From contig VGAV01000048.1 in assembly GCA_016870695.1 (NCBI GenBank), forward strand, positions 1-10,829: a stretch of 10,829 bases of DNA, read 5' to 3'. A model generated the notes under the pieces. That model had not been told where the DNA came from, did not search any database, and worked only from the letters and a program-made list of their open reading frames with translations. Positions 1 through 6,898 of the stretch are shown here, piece after piece. The stretch comes from Actinomycetota bacterium (GTDB lineage Bacteria > Actinomycetota > Actinomycetes > Actinomycetales > Microbacteriaceae). Position 1 is the stretch's first letter. Every line of letters begins with the position of its first letter. Position numbers and translations under genes: made by a program.

Positions 1-698
1 GCGCCGGCGTCGACCGCCACGGGAAGGTACGTGTTGGCGGTGGAGGCCTTGGCATCCGTCCGGCATCCCTGGTGGCACTCGCCGCAGTTGATGCAGGCGC
101 CGCGCTCGCCGTAGTGGTCCTGCAGGCGGGCGCGGGTCAGAACGGCGGCGGGGGCGTCGGCCCACCGGATGCCGAGCTCCTCGCACCCGCGGGCGACGAG
201 GTTCGCCGGGGCGTTGCGGGCCGCTGCGGGGTACGCGTACCGGCGGTCGGGATCCCACGGGTAGGGGGTCTGCCCCGAGACGCCGATGTCGCCCTCGACC
301 CGCTCGACGTACGACAGCAGCTCGTCCGGGTCGATCGGCCAGTCGCGGCCGACGCCGGACTCGGTGCGGAGGGCGAGGTCGCGACGGTCCGGGCGCGGGG
401 TGAACGCGCCCCAGTGCAGGGTCGAGCCGCCGACGCCGCGGCCGCTGTTGTTCGGGCCGAAGGCGGTGGCGTCGTCGCCGCCGGAGAGACGGTCCGACAT
501 CCAGTTGATCTCGACGGACTCGGGCTCGTCGGGGGTGAAGTCGTCGGTCGTGAAGTGGCGACCCGCCTCCAGCGCGACGACGGACAGTCCGCGCTTCGCG
601 AACTCCGCGGTCAGGGGGGCGCCGCCGGCGCCGGTGCCGATGACGACGACGTCCACGACGTCGTCGAGCGGGTACGTGCGCATCCGGTCGAGATTCAT
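1..698 (-). CDS. GMC-family FAD oxidoreductase with ferredoxin-like Cys cluster (N-terminal part, runs off window)
   Basis: An open frame of about 232 codons reads leftward from ATG at 698-696 and leaves the window before any stop. It shows the FAD-binding Rossmann motif GTGAGG at residues 21-26, the acidic ribose-binding Glu44 in ALEAG, and the GMC signature region GRGVGGSTLHWGAF at about 87-100. Residues 202-212 read CINCGECHQGC, a CxxCxxCxxxC pattern that resembles an Fe-S ligand set. GMC enzymes oxidise alcohols or sugars with FAD, and the form paired with a gluconate-2-dehydrogenase-subunit-3 partner is typically a dehydrogenase. The gene overlaps the stop of the upstream subunit-3 fusion gene by ATGA, so the two are probably translationally coupled and their products partners. 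No Tat or Sec signal is visible, so a cytoplasmic location is likely. The substrate cannot be told from this part. Met6 is an alternative start. Confidence 0.9.
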   Translation of the reverse strand, partial: MNLDRMRTYPLDDVVDVVVIGTGAGGAPLTAEFAKRGLSVVALEAGRHFTTDDFTPDEPESVEINWMSDRLSGGDDATAFGPNNSGRGVGGSTLHWGAFTPRPDRRDLALRTESGVGRDWPIDPDELLSYVERVEGDIGVSGQTPYPWDPDRRYAYPAAARNAPANLVARGCEELGIRWADAPAAVLTRARLQDHYGERGACINCGECHQGCRTDAKASTANTYLPVAVDAG

Positions 699-2110
699 GC
701 CGAGACCGCCTCTCCGGTGATGTGCTGCTGTTCGTCGACGGTGCCGCCGACCCCCGCCGGCTCCCAGTCCTCGCGGCGGCCGATGGTCAGCTGGACGAAG
801 CCGCGCAGCGGCCGCGTCCCGCCGGTGGCGAAGCCGTCGTAGCCCGTGCGGGCCATGCTGGCGGGGTGCGCCAGCCACTGCCGCGCGAGATCGACGCGGG
901 CGTCCTCGAGCCACGCGGCCAGCTGCTGGTGGTCGAAGGGGCCGGTGGCATCCACCTCTCCCTCCATCGCGCGTCGCAGAAGGTCGGCGCGGGCGGCGGG
1001 GTCGGTCGGCCAGAGCGGCGCGAGGGTGTCGAGACCGGCGCGGTAGGCGTCGACGTCCGGGGGCAGCGTCGCATTGCGCCAGCCGTCGCCCTCCCCGCGG
1101 GCGAGCTGCGCGTCGACGCGTCCGGCGAGGTCGAGGGCCGGGCCGTCCTGCGGCACGACGAGGTCGGCGATCTCCCGGAGCAGCGTCAGCTGGGCGACGT
1201 CCAGCACCTGCGGGGCGTACCCCCGGTCGTCGGGGACGGCGCGGCGGCCGAGGATCCCGCGCACCCGGTCGTCGACGCGGTCGCCGGCGATGAGCTCCGC
1301 CCAGTCGTCCGGGACGACGGGGCCGACGAGGACCTCGTCCTCCACGAAGCGGGCGATGGCAGTGGATGCCTCGGGGGCGCGCTCCAGCGGGATGAGGTGC
1401 CCCGTCTGCGCGAGGGAGTAGAACCGCGCGCGGGGGTATACGTCGGCGATCAGGCCGGGCTGAGCGTGGGCGCCGAGATCGGCGTCGTCCGTCCCTGCGA
1501 GCACCAGGACGGGGAGGTCGAGGCGGCCGACCTCATCGGTGGCATCCACGCGGCTCCCGGTCTCGAGCCAAGCGCGCCACGCCGCCGGGGACGTGCGGCG
1601 CAGGTCCGCCAGCGCGAGCGCATGGGCATCGGCGTCGAGCGGGCGCGCGGTGTTCTGGTCGAGGAAGGCCTGGGCGTCGTCGCCCGACAGCCCGCCGTCG
1701 GCGACCCACGAGAGCATGAGCGCGCGGCGTTCCTCGTCCATCGGCTCGGGGCGGGGCGGCGACGGGGCCATCAGCACCATCCCGCTCAGCCCGAACAGGC
1801 GGGCCTCGCCGCGCAGCGTGCGCGCGGCCACGAGCGCGGCGATCTTGCCGCCCATGCTGTGGCCGCCGAGCATCCAACGGCCGCCGCGGTGCGCCGCGAG
1901 GACGTCGATCACGTGCGCGACCGTCGCCTCGATGGAGGTGTCCGCGGCGTCCGCGGCCGACCCGAAGCCCGGGAGGTCGATGCCCACGACGTGGACGCGG
2001 CCGGCGAGCTCCGCGCGGAGGCGTCCGAAGGAGTCGGCGCTCGCGCCGAGCGCGTGCAGCAGGTAGAGGGTGACGGGCGCCCCGCCGGGGCCGTCGTTCG
2101 TGGTGGGCAT
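695..2110 (-). CDS. Alpha/beta hydrolase fused to a gluconate 2-dehydrogenase subunit 3-like domain
   Basis: The protein has 471 residues in two parts. Residues 12-257 are an alpha/beta hydrolase: strand LYLLHALG at 15-22, nucleophile elbow GHSMG at 83-87 (Ser85), an acid in LVLAGTDD (Asp208 or 209), and His238 in TGHLIPLE. After a linker (about 262-300), residues 300-455 look like the small subunit of GMC sugar dehydrogenases (gluconate 2-dehydrogenase subunit 3 family), with LREIADLVVPQD near 311 and the typical HPASMARTGYDGF at 415-427. The downstream GMC gene starts inside this stop codon (ATGA), which fits a partner-subunit role. The usual subunit 3 carries a Tat signal; here the hydrolase replaces it. 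The start is chosen at ATG 2110-2108. An in-frame GTG at 2128-2126 is a credible alternative, because GAAGG lies only one base from the ATG. Lactone hydrolysis by the hydrolase part is a guess. Confidence 0.85.
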   Translation of the reverse strand: MPTTNDGPGGAPVTLYLLHALGASADSFGRLRAELAGRVHVVGIDLPGFGSAADAADTSIEATVAHVIDVLAAHRGGRWMLGGHSMGGKIAALVAARTLRGEARLFGLSGMVLMAPSPPRPEPMDEERRALMLSWVADGGLSGDDAQAFLDQNTARPLDADAHALALADLRRTSPAAWRAWLETGSRVDATDEVGRLDLPVLVLAGTDDADLGAHAQPGLIADVYPRARFYSLAQTGHLIPLERAPEASTAIARFVEDEVLVGPVVPDDWAELIAGDRVDDRVRGILGRRAVPDDRGYAPQVLDVAQLTLLREIADLVVPQDGPALDLAGRVDAQLARGEGDGWRNATLPPDVDAYRAGLDTLAPLWPTDPAARADLLRRAMEGEVDATGPFDHQQLAAWLEDARVDLARQWLAHPASMARTGYDGFATGGTRPLRGFVQLTIGRREDWEPAGVGGTVDEQQHITGEAVSA

Positions 2111-2270
2111 GCCTTCACGCTCGCTCACCGGGTCGAGCGGAATGGGCCGCTTGCAATCCGGGCCGATTTGCGCAAGTGCGGGCGGCGGCGGGGGTGGATG
2201 CCGCGGGCCACTCGCCGGACTCCGGGGTTCCGGTCGCGGTGGGCGCTGCCGGGGCACGGCAGGACGCCCG

Positions 2271-2400
2271 CCGAACTCCTGAGATCCGGCTGCAGCGGGG
2301 ACGGCTGCGGGGTGGCGGGTGTCCGCCGGACTCCTGAGATCCGGCTGCAGCGGGGACGGCTGCGGGGTGGCGGGCGCCCGCCGAACTCCTGAGATCCGGC
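2271..2400. repeat. Left tandem array: 55-bp unit with CCGAACTCCTGAG core
   Basis: Two nearly identical 55-bp units start at 2271 and 2326 and differ at three positions by eye. A third copy at 2381-2400 keeps the first 20 bases and then diverges. Each begins with CCG(A/G)ACTCCTGAGATCCGGC, followed in the full units by a GC-rich stretch. The core is the reverse complement of the core in the right array, so the two arrays face each other. Copies repeat whole, with no unique spacers, which excludes a CRISPR array. Confidence 0.9.
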
Positions 2401-2456
2401 GCCGGGGAGGCCGGATTGCCGCGGGAATACGGGCGCGACGCGCCCGCCCGCCGCGC

Positions 2457-2627
2457 AACTCAGGAGTTCGGCGAGTGAGCGGCGCCGGGGCCGGCGGGCC
2501 GCCCGCCGCGGAGCTCAGGAGTTCGGCGAGTGAGCGGCGCCGGGCCGGGGGACAAAACTCAGGAGTTCGGCGAGTGAGCGGCGCCGGGGCCGGCGGGCCG
2601 CCCGCCGCGCAACTCAGGAGTTCGGCG
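2457..2627. repeat. Right tandem array: CTCAGGAGTTCGGCG core, four copies, with internal hairpins
   Basis: The core CTCAGGAGTTCGGCG starts at 2459, 2514, 2558 and 2613, giving steps of 55, 44 and 55 bp. The first three copies continue with AGTGAGCGGCGCCGGG; the fourth ends after the core. The two 55-bp intervals contain a 17-bp perfect inverted repeat (CGGCGGGC, C, GCCCGCCG) at 2492-2508 and 2591-2607, which is missing from the 44-bp interval. Inside the core, AACTCAGGAGTT is itself an almost perfect 12-bp palindrome. The array ends 15 bases from the SDR stop codon, so it would lie in the 3' untranslated region of that transcript. The hairpins could act in termination or RNA stability, though no T-tract follows them. 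Confidence 0.9.
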
Positions 2628-2642
2628 CGTACGGCGTCGAAC

Positions 2643-3545
2643 TCACGGCGTGACCATGCCGCCGTTCACGTTCAGCGTCTCGCCCGAGACGTAGCTCGAC
2701 TCCGCAGAGGCGAGGAACACGAAGGCGGGCGCGATCTCGGCGGGCTGGCCGGCGCGCTGGTAGGTGCTCTCGTCGTCGAACGCCTTCATCTGCTCGTCCG
2801 ACACGCCCTGGCTGACCTGCAGCGCCGACCAGGTGGGCCCGGGGGCGACGACGTTGACCCGGATGCCACGGGGTGCCAGCTGCTGAGCGAGTCCCTTCGA
2901 CAGGTTGTTGATCGCCGCCTTCGTCGCGGCGTAGTCCAGGCGGTCGGGCGCCGGCTTGTACGCCTCGAGGGACGCGGTGTTGATGATGGTGCCGCCCTCG
3001 GGCAGGTGCGCGAGCGCCGCCTTCGTGATCCAGAACGGCGCGAAGACGTTCGTGCGGAACGTCAGCTCGAACTGCTCGTCGGAGAGGTCGTCGACCTTCT
3101 CAACCACGACCTGCTTGCCGGCGTTGTTCACGAGGATGTCGAGGCCGCCCAGCTCCTCGACCGCGCGGGCGACGAGGTCGCGGCAGGCCGCCGGCTCGGA
3201 GATGTCCGCGGCGATGGACACGCCGGTGCGACCGGCGGCGCGCACGTGCTCGAGGACATGGTCGGCGTCGCGCTGCTCGTCCGGCAGGTGCACGATGGCG
3301 ACGTCGGCGCCCTCGCGGGCGAACGCGATGGCGACGGCGCCGCCGATCCCGGAATCGCCGCCGGTGATGAGGGCCTTGCGGCCGACGAGGCGGCCGAGCC
3401 CGCGGTACGTCTCCTCGCCGAGGTCGGGCACGGGCGTCATGTCGGCCTGCACGCCCGGCTCCGGCTGGTGCTGGACGGGCGGCTCGACGCGGTCGTAGCG
3501 GGTGACGGGGTTGTCGAAGGTGTACTGGTCGCGTTCGCTGCTCAT
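2643..3545 (-). CDS. SDR-family NAD(P)-dependent oxidoreductase, long stress-associated type
   Basis: This 300-residue short-chain dehydrogenase has an N-terminal extension of about 50 residues before the Rossmann fold, as in the YghA / general-stress-protein-39-like SDR group. The cofactor motif TGGDSGIG is at 61-68, NNAG at 140-143, the catalytic Ser192 in INTASLEAY, and the active-site pair Tyr205/Lys209 in YAATK. PGPTWSAL at 235-242 and the C-terminal SGETLNVNGG are also typical. The reaction should be reversible oxidation of an alcohol or reduction of an aldehyde or ketone; the substrate is unknown. There is no signal peptide, so it is cytoplasmic. The ATG at 3545-3543 directly follows GAAGG with no spacer, and a TANNNT box lies six bases upstream, so a leaderless transcript is possible. 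The downstream neighbour on this strand is 532 bases away across repeats, so a shared transcript is doubtful. Confidence 0.93.
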   Translation of the reverse strand: MSSERDQYTFDNPVTRYDRVEPPVQHQPEPGVQADMTPVPDLGEETYRGLGRLVGRKALITGGDSGIGGAVAIAFAREGADVAIVHLPDEQRDADHVLEHVRAAGRTGVSIAADISEPAACRDLVARAVEELGGLDILVNNAGKQVVVEKVDDLSDEQFELTFRTNVFAPFWITKAALAHLPEGGTIINTASLEAYKPAPDRLDYAATKAAINNLSKGLAQQLAPRGIRVNVVAPGPTWSALQVSQGVSDEQMKAFDDESTYQRAGQPAEIAPAFVFLASAESSYVSGETLNVNGGMVTP

Positions 3546-3551
3546 CCTTCG

Positions 3552-3557
3552 ACGCTA
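3552..3557 (-). promoter_or_regulatory. Possible -10 box for a leaderless SDR transcript
   Basis: On the minus strand TAGCGT fits the actinobacterial -10 pattern TANNNT. Six bases separate it from the ATG at 3545, which would put transcription initiation at or next to the start codon. No clear -35 element is seen. A single short match in GC-rich DNA is weak evidence. Confidence 0.35.
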
Positions 3558-3766
3558 GGGAGCCGGTGGCATCCGTCGCCCGCCCTTGACGAATCCGGAT
3601 GCCGCGGTGACCGACGGCCATTCACGACCCGGCGACTCCGCGACACGACGCCCCCGGCGGAGCGAAGCACGCGCACGCGGCCGCGGGCAAGCCGCCCGTC
3701 CCTGACACCTCAGCCGGGTAGACACGGAAGGGACCAGCCGCCACCGCTCCCGAGAAGAGGGCTCCG

Positions 3767-3826
3767 ATGACGACCACCCCGCCCCGCCCGCACCGCGCCG
3801 CCGTCCGGACGGGGACGGCGTCATGA
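3767..3826 (+). CDS. Possible 19-residue leader ORF overlapping the GH13 gene
   Basis: This small frame begins at ATG 3767 and encodes MTTTPPRPHRAAVRTGTAS. A strong Shine-Dalgarno stretch (AGAAGAGGG at 3752-3760) lies about six bases before the ATG, a better ribosome site than the one seen for the GH13 ATG itself. Its TGA (3824-3826) overlaps the GH13 ATG (3823-3825) in the ATGA arrangement typical of translational coupling. The peptide shows no transmembrane segment and no run of a single amino acid that would suggest classical attenuation. It may simply be the entry point for ribosomes. Its Pro/Arg-rich content is what chance reading of GC-rich DNA gives, so it remains tentative. Confidence 0.35.
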   Translation: MTTTPPRPHRAAVRTGTAS

Positions 3827-5481
3827 GGCTCACCGACACGAGCGACCTGTGGTGGAAGACCGCGGTCTTCTACAACCTCGACGTCAAGACGTACCTGGAT
3901 GCCGATGACGACGGCGTCGGCGACCTCCGGGGCCTCGCCCAGCGGCTGGACCACCTCGCCGAGCTCGGCGTCACGTGCGTGTGGCTCGCGCCGTTCTACC
4001 CGTCGCCGCAGCGCGACAACGGCTACGACATCGAGGACTATTACGGCGTCGACCCGCGCTACGGCTCGCTCGGCGACATGGTCGAGGTGCTGCGCACGGC
4101 GCACGACCGCGGCATGCGCGTGATCGTCGACCTCGTCGTGAACCACACGTCCGATCAGCATCCGTGGTTCCAGGACGCGCGGACGAGCCGCGACAGCCGC
4201 TACCGCCACTTCTACCAGTGGCGCGACGATGTGCCCGAGGACGCCCCCGCGAGCATGTTCCCCGACGTCGAGGACGGCGTCTGGTTCTTCGACGAGACGG
4301 CCGGGCAGTACTACAAGCACTCCTTCTACCGGCATCAGCCCGACCTGGCGACCGACCACCCCGAGGTGCGGGAGGAGATCGCCAAGGCGATCGGCTTCTG
4401 GCTCGAGCTCGGCATCGACGGGTTCCGCGTGGATGCCGTCCCGCATCTCATCGACGGCGATGACGGGCCCGAGCACGAGTTCCTCCGCACCCTGCGGGGG
4501 TACGTCTCGCGGCGCAGCGGGCACGCCATGATGCTCGGCGAGGTCAACCTCCCCTACGACGAGCAGATGCTCTTCTTCGGCGGTGCGGACGGCGACGAGC
4601 TGACCATGCAGTTCGACTTCGTCGCCAACCAGCGGCTCTACCTCGCGCTCGCCCGGCAGGACGCCGCCCCGCTGCGCGACGCGCTCGCCTCGCGCCCGGC
4701 GCTGGCGATCGGCAACCAGTGGGGCAATTTCGTCCGCAACCACGACGAGCTGACCCTCGATCAGCTCAGCCCGGGGGAGCGGGACGAGGTGTTCGCGGCG
4801 TTCGCGCCGAACGAGGGCCAGCGCATCCACGGCCGCGGGATCACCCGCCGGCTGCCCTCGATGCTGGAGGGCGACCCGCGCCGGGTGCGCATGGTCTACA
4901 GCCTGATCTTCTCGCTGCCCGGGGCGCCGGTGCTCTATTACGGCGAGGAGATCGGCATGGGGGAGAACCCCCGGATCGAGGGCAGTCGCGCGGCGGTGCG
5001 CACCCCGATGCAGTGGACCGGCGCCGACGACGCCGGCTTCTCCCGGGCCGCCGCCGACGACCTCGTGGCGCAGGTCGTGCCCGGCGGTTTCGGTCCGCAG
5101 CACGTCAACGTCGCGCAGCAGCGCCACGACCCCGAGTCGATGCTGCGGTTCGTCCAGAACCTCGTTCGGCATTACCGCGCGTCGCCGGAGATCGGGTGGG
5201 GTCAGCTCGCCATCCTGGACCAGCCGCATTCCTGCGTGCTCGCGCACGCGGTTACGAGCGAGCTCGGCATGTTCGTCGCGGCGCACAACTTCGCTCCCGA
5301 CGGGCGCACGTTCCGCCTCGAGATCGAGGGGATGGATGCCGCCGGCTGGAGCGTCGTGGACCTCCTCTCCGACGGCGCCGGCACCGAGGAGATCACCGAC
5401 GGCGGCTTCGACGTCGCCCTCGACGGCTACGGCCACCGCTGGTGGCGCGTCATCCGGCCGGGGGAGCGCCGCATCGCCTGA
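3823..5481 (+). CDS. GH13 trehalose-synthase-like enzyme
   Basis: The 552-residue protein is a TIM-barrel glycoside hydrolase family 13 member closest in look to maltose alpha-D-glucosyltransferase (trehalose synthase, TreS). Visible blocks include WWKTAVFYNLDVKTY at 10-24, DLVVNHTSDQHPWF at 103-116, GFRVDAVPHL at 200-209 with nucleophile Asp204, acid/base Glu240 in MLGEVN, and Asp308 in RNHDELT as transition-state stabiliser. LPGAPVLYYGEEIGMG (365-380) and RTPMQWT (393-399) are TreS-like, and a C-terminal beta domain follows. TreS interconverts maltose and trehalose in the cytoplasm; related GH13 enzymes hydrolyse alpha-glucosides, so activity is not certain. No maltokinase domain is fused and none lies next door. 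It may be coupled to the small ORF ending at its start codon. GGGGACGG about 5 bases upstream is a moderate ribosome site. It converges on the oxidase gene with 38 bases between the stop codons. Confidence 0.88.
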   Translation: MRLTDTSDLWWKTAVFYNLDVKTYLDADDDGVGDLRGLAQRLDHLAELGVTCVWLAPFYPSPQRDNGYDIEDYYGVDPRYGSLGDMVEVLRTAHDRGMRVIVDLVVNHTSDQHPWFQDARTSRDSRYRHFYQWRDDVPEDAPASMFPDVEDGVWFFDETAGQYYKHSFYRHQPDLATDHPEVREEIAKAIGFWLELGIDGFRVDAVPHLIDGDDGPEHEFLRTLRGYVSRRSGHAMMLGEVNLPYDEQMLFFGGADGDELTMQFDFVANQRLYLALARQDAAPLRDALASRPALAIGNQWGNFVRNHDELTLDQLSPGERDEVFAAFAPNEGQRIHGRGITRRLPSMLEGDPRRVRMVYSLIFSLPGAPVLYYGEEIGMGENPRIEGSRAAVRTPMQWTGADDAGFSRAAADDLVAQVVPGGFGPQHVNVAQQRHDPESMLRFVQNLVRHYRASPEIGWGQLAILDQPHSCVLAHAVTSELGMFVAAHNFAPDGRTFRLEIEGMDAAGWSVVDLLSDGAGTEEITDGGFDVALDGYGHRWWRVIRPGERRIA

Positions 5482-5491
5482 CGCTCGTGCC

Positions 5492-5520
5492 GCGGCGCCG
5501 TGCGCGGTCGGCGGCGCCGC
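5492..5520. terminator. GC-rich hairpin between convergent genes, possible bidirectional terminator
   Basis: GCGGCGCCG at 5492-5500 pairs perfectly with CGGCGCCGC at 5512-5520 around an 11-base loop. It sits in the short gap between the GH13 stop at 5481 and the oxidase stop at 5520-5522 on the other strand. There is no T-tract on either side, so it is a terminator only in the loose actinobacterial sense. Confidence 0.5.
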
Positions 5521-6767
5521 TAGAGACCGAGGGTCCGCCGCAGGTAGTCGTTGCGGAAGACCCCGCGCGGATCGGCCTCGCGCGCCGCGGCGAGGAAGTC
5601 CTCGACGTGCGGGAGCGTCGCCCGGATCCGCTCTTCAGACATGGTGAACGCCTTGCCCCAGTGCGGACGCGCGTCGAAGGGGGCGAGTGCCTCCTCGATC
5701 GCGGGCAGCACCGACAGGACGCCGTCGGTGTCGTTCCGCCAGGTGAAGTGGATCGCCATCACGTCGCGCCGGTAGGCCGGGCTCAGCCACAGCTCATCCG
5801 CCGCGACGGTGCGCAGCTCGGTGACCAGCAGGTGGGGGTCGATGGTGGATGCCAGATCGCGGACGGCCGCCAGCGCCTCGCGGGCGGAGGCGAGCGGGAC
5901 GAAGTACTCGCTCTGGATCTCGTCCCCGTCGCTGGGCAGGGCGTCGGCGCGGAAGTGCGGCAGACGCGTGTGCCACGGTCCCGCCGTGCCCCGCGGCGTC
6001 GTGTTGTCGACGGTGCGGATGCGACCCAGGTGGATGTCGTCGCCGACGGGACGCCCGCCGAGCGCCTCGACCCACGACAGGTCGCCGTCGTCGCTTTTGG
6101 CCCACACGAGGTCGTGCGCCGGCTCGCCCCAGGTGGTGAAGACGCTGACGCTGCGCGCCCCGCCGAACACCCGCTCGACGTCGCCGACGATGTCGTCCCA
6201 CGCGACCCCGGTGAACGCCTCCTGGGTCACCGCGTAGGTGGGCTCGGTCCGCAGCTCGACAGCGGTGACGACGCCGAGCGCGCCCAGGCTCAGTGCGGCG
6301 GCCGGAAACAGCGGCTCACCGGCCTCGAATCGACGTATGCCGCCGGCGGCATCCATGATCTCCACCGCCCGCAGGGCGCTCGAGAGGTTGCCGTTGCGCA
6401 GGCCGGAGCCGTGCGTGCCCGTCGCGGTCGCGCCGACGACGGAGATGTGCGGCAGCGAGCCGAGGTTGTGCAGCGCGCGCCCCTCGGCCTCGAGGACCGG
6501 AGCCAGCTCGGCGAAGGTGATCAGCCCCTCGGCGCGCACACGGTCGCCGTCGATCTCGATCCGGACGGGCAGGCGCTCGAGCGAGACGAGAGCGGTGTCG
6601 GCGTCCGCGATGTCGTTGAACGTGTGACGGGTCGCCTGCACGCGCAGGGACGGCGTGGATGCCACCACCGCGGCGAGCTCGTCGAGGTCGCTCGGCAGCA
6701 GCACCTTCTCGGCCGCGTACCGGTGATTGCCCGACCAGGTCGCGCCCGGCTCTCGTGTCTGGATCAT
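5520..6767 (-). CDS. FAD-dependent alditol (xylitol) oxidase, AldO-like
   Basis: This 415-residue protein is collinear with Streptomyces AldO, a soluble VAO-family flavoenzyme that oxidises alditols such as xylitol and sorbitol at C1 with O2, giving the aldose and H2O2. His48 in RHTFNDIAD matches the covalent FAD-binding His. NLGSLPHISVVGATATGTHGSG (101-122) is the FAD domain signature. GPWHTRLPHFRAD at 263-275, QSEYFVP at 285-291, ELRTVAADELWLSPAY at 317-332, HFTW at 340-343 and ARPHWGK at 366-372 match the substrate domain. By alignment from memory, Glu317, Arg319, Thr342 and Lys372 equal the AldO polyol-binding residues. The start is fixed by a strong GGAGGAGA ribosome site about five bases before ATG 6767. 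It follows the ROK gene on the same strand after 131 bases, so the two are likely co-transcribed. Xylitol is favoured by the adjacent xylA/xylB; sorbitol, arabitol or another polyol remains possible. Confidence 0.92.
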   Translation of the reverse strand: MIQTREPGATWSGNHRYAAEKVLLPSDLDELAAVVASTPSLRVQATRHTFNDIADADTALVSLERLPVRIEIDGDRVRAEGLITFAELAPVLEAEGRALHNLGSLPHISVVGATATGTHGSGLRNGNLSSALRAVEIMDAAGGIRRFEAGEPLFPAAALSLGALGVVTAVELRTEPTYAVTQEAFTGVAWDDIVGDVERVFGGARSVSVFTTWGEPAHDLVWAKSDDGDLSWVEALGGRPVGDDIHLGRIRTVDNTTPRGTAGPWHTRLPHFRADALPSDGDEIQSEYFVPLASAREALAAVRDLASTIDPHLLVTELRTVAADELWLSPAYRRDVMAIHFTWRNDTDGVLSVLPAIEEALAPFDARPHWGKAFTMSEERIRATLPHVEDFLAAAREADPRGVFRNDYLRRTLGL

Positions 6768-6865
6768 CTCGATCTCCTCCGTGCATCCGTGCCGACTCCC
6801 CATCCTGCCCCGCCGCGGGGCGGCGGAGGTGATGTCGGGAGCGGAGGACGAGGGATGCCGCCCGG

Positions 6866-6898
6866 CTCCTCCCTCCGCCGCATCTCCTCCCTCCGCCG
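6866..6898. repeat. Two-copy 15-bp direct repeat just after the ROK gene
   Basis: CTCCTCCCTCCGCCG occurs at 6866-6880 and 6884-6898 with a CAT between the copies, an 18-bp period. The second copy ends directly against the ROK stop codon. On the transcribed minus strand each copy reads as a purine-rich, Shine-Dalgarno-like GGAGGGAGGAG. The rest of the 131-base ROK-oxidase gap shows no clear terminator, which supports read-through. Confidence 0.75.

Larger units (their letters stand above)
2111..2642. other. Repeat-bearing intergenic region, no credible gene
   Basis: This gap separates the SDR gene from the hydrolase fusion gene; both are on the minus strand. Long open frames cross it on both strands only because the DNA is GC-rich and repetitive, and their translations are Pro/Arg/Gly-rich with no domain. 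It holds the two repeat arrays listed separately and a central inverted repeat at 2431-2445 (GGGCGCG, A, CGCGCCC). Near the hydrolase start, TTGCGCAA at 2168-2175 and the nearby CTTGC/GCAAG pair at 2150-2176 could be part of a control region. No convincing -10 box was seen. Confidence 0.7.

Noticed and set aside
2111..2458. In-frame N-terminal extension of the hydrolase fusion by up to 116 residues
   Set aside because: It translates the repeats into Pro/Arg-rich sequence with no signal peptide or domain, and the hydrolase fold begins just after the ATG at 2110.
2271..2627. CRISPR array
   Set aside because: The segments between cores are themselves repeated, the copies point in two directions, and no cas gene is present.
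3586..3591. TTGACG as a -35 box for the GH13 gene
   Set aside because: No acceptable -10 box lies 16-19 bases downstream, and it is about 180 bases from the leader ORF.
2319..3770. Long plus-strand open frame opposite the SDR gene
   Set aside because: It is the low-stop shadow of GC-rich coding DNA on the other strand, runs through the repeat array, and shows no domain, whereas the minus-strand SDR has every family motif.
3622..5436. Long minus-strand open frame opposite the GH13 gene
   Set aside because: Same cause: composition-driven open frame, with no recognisable domain, antisense to a clear GH13 enzyme.
6866..6898. Terminator between the ROK and oxidase genes
   Set aside because: The repeats here are direct, not inverted, and no strong hairpin with a T-tract was seen, so co-transcription is the simpler reading.
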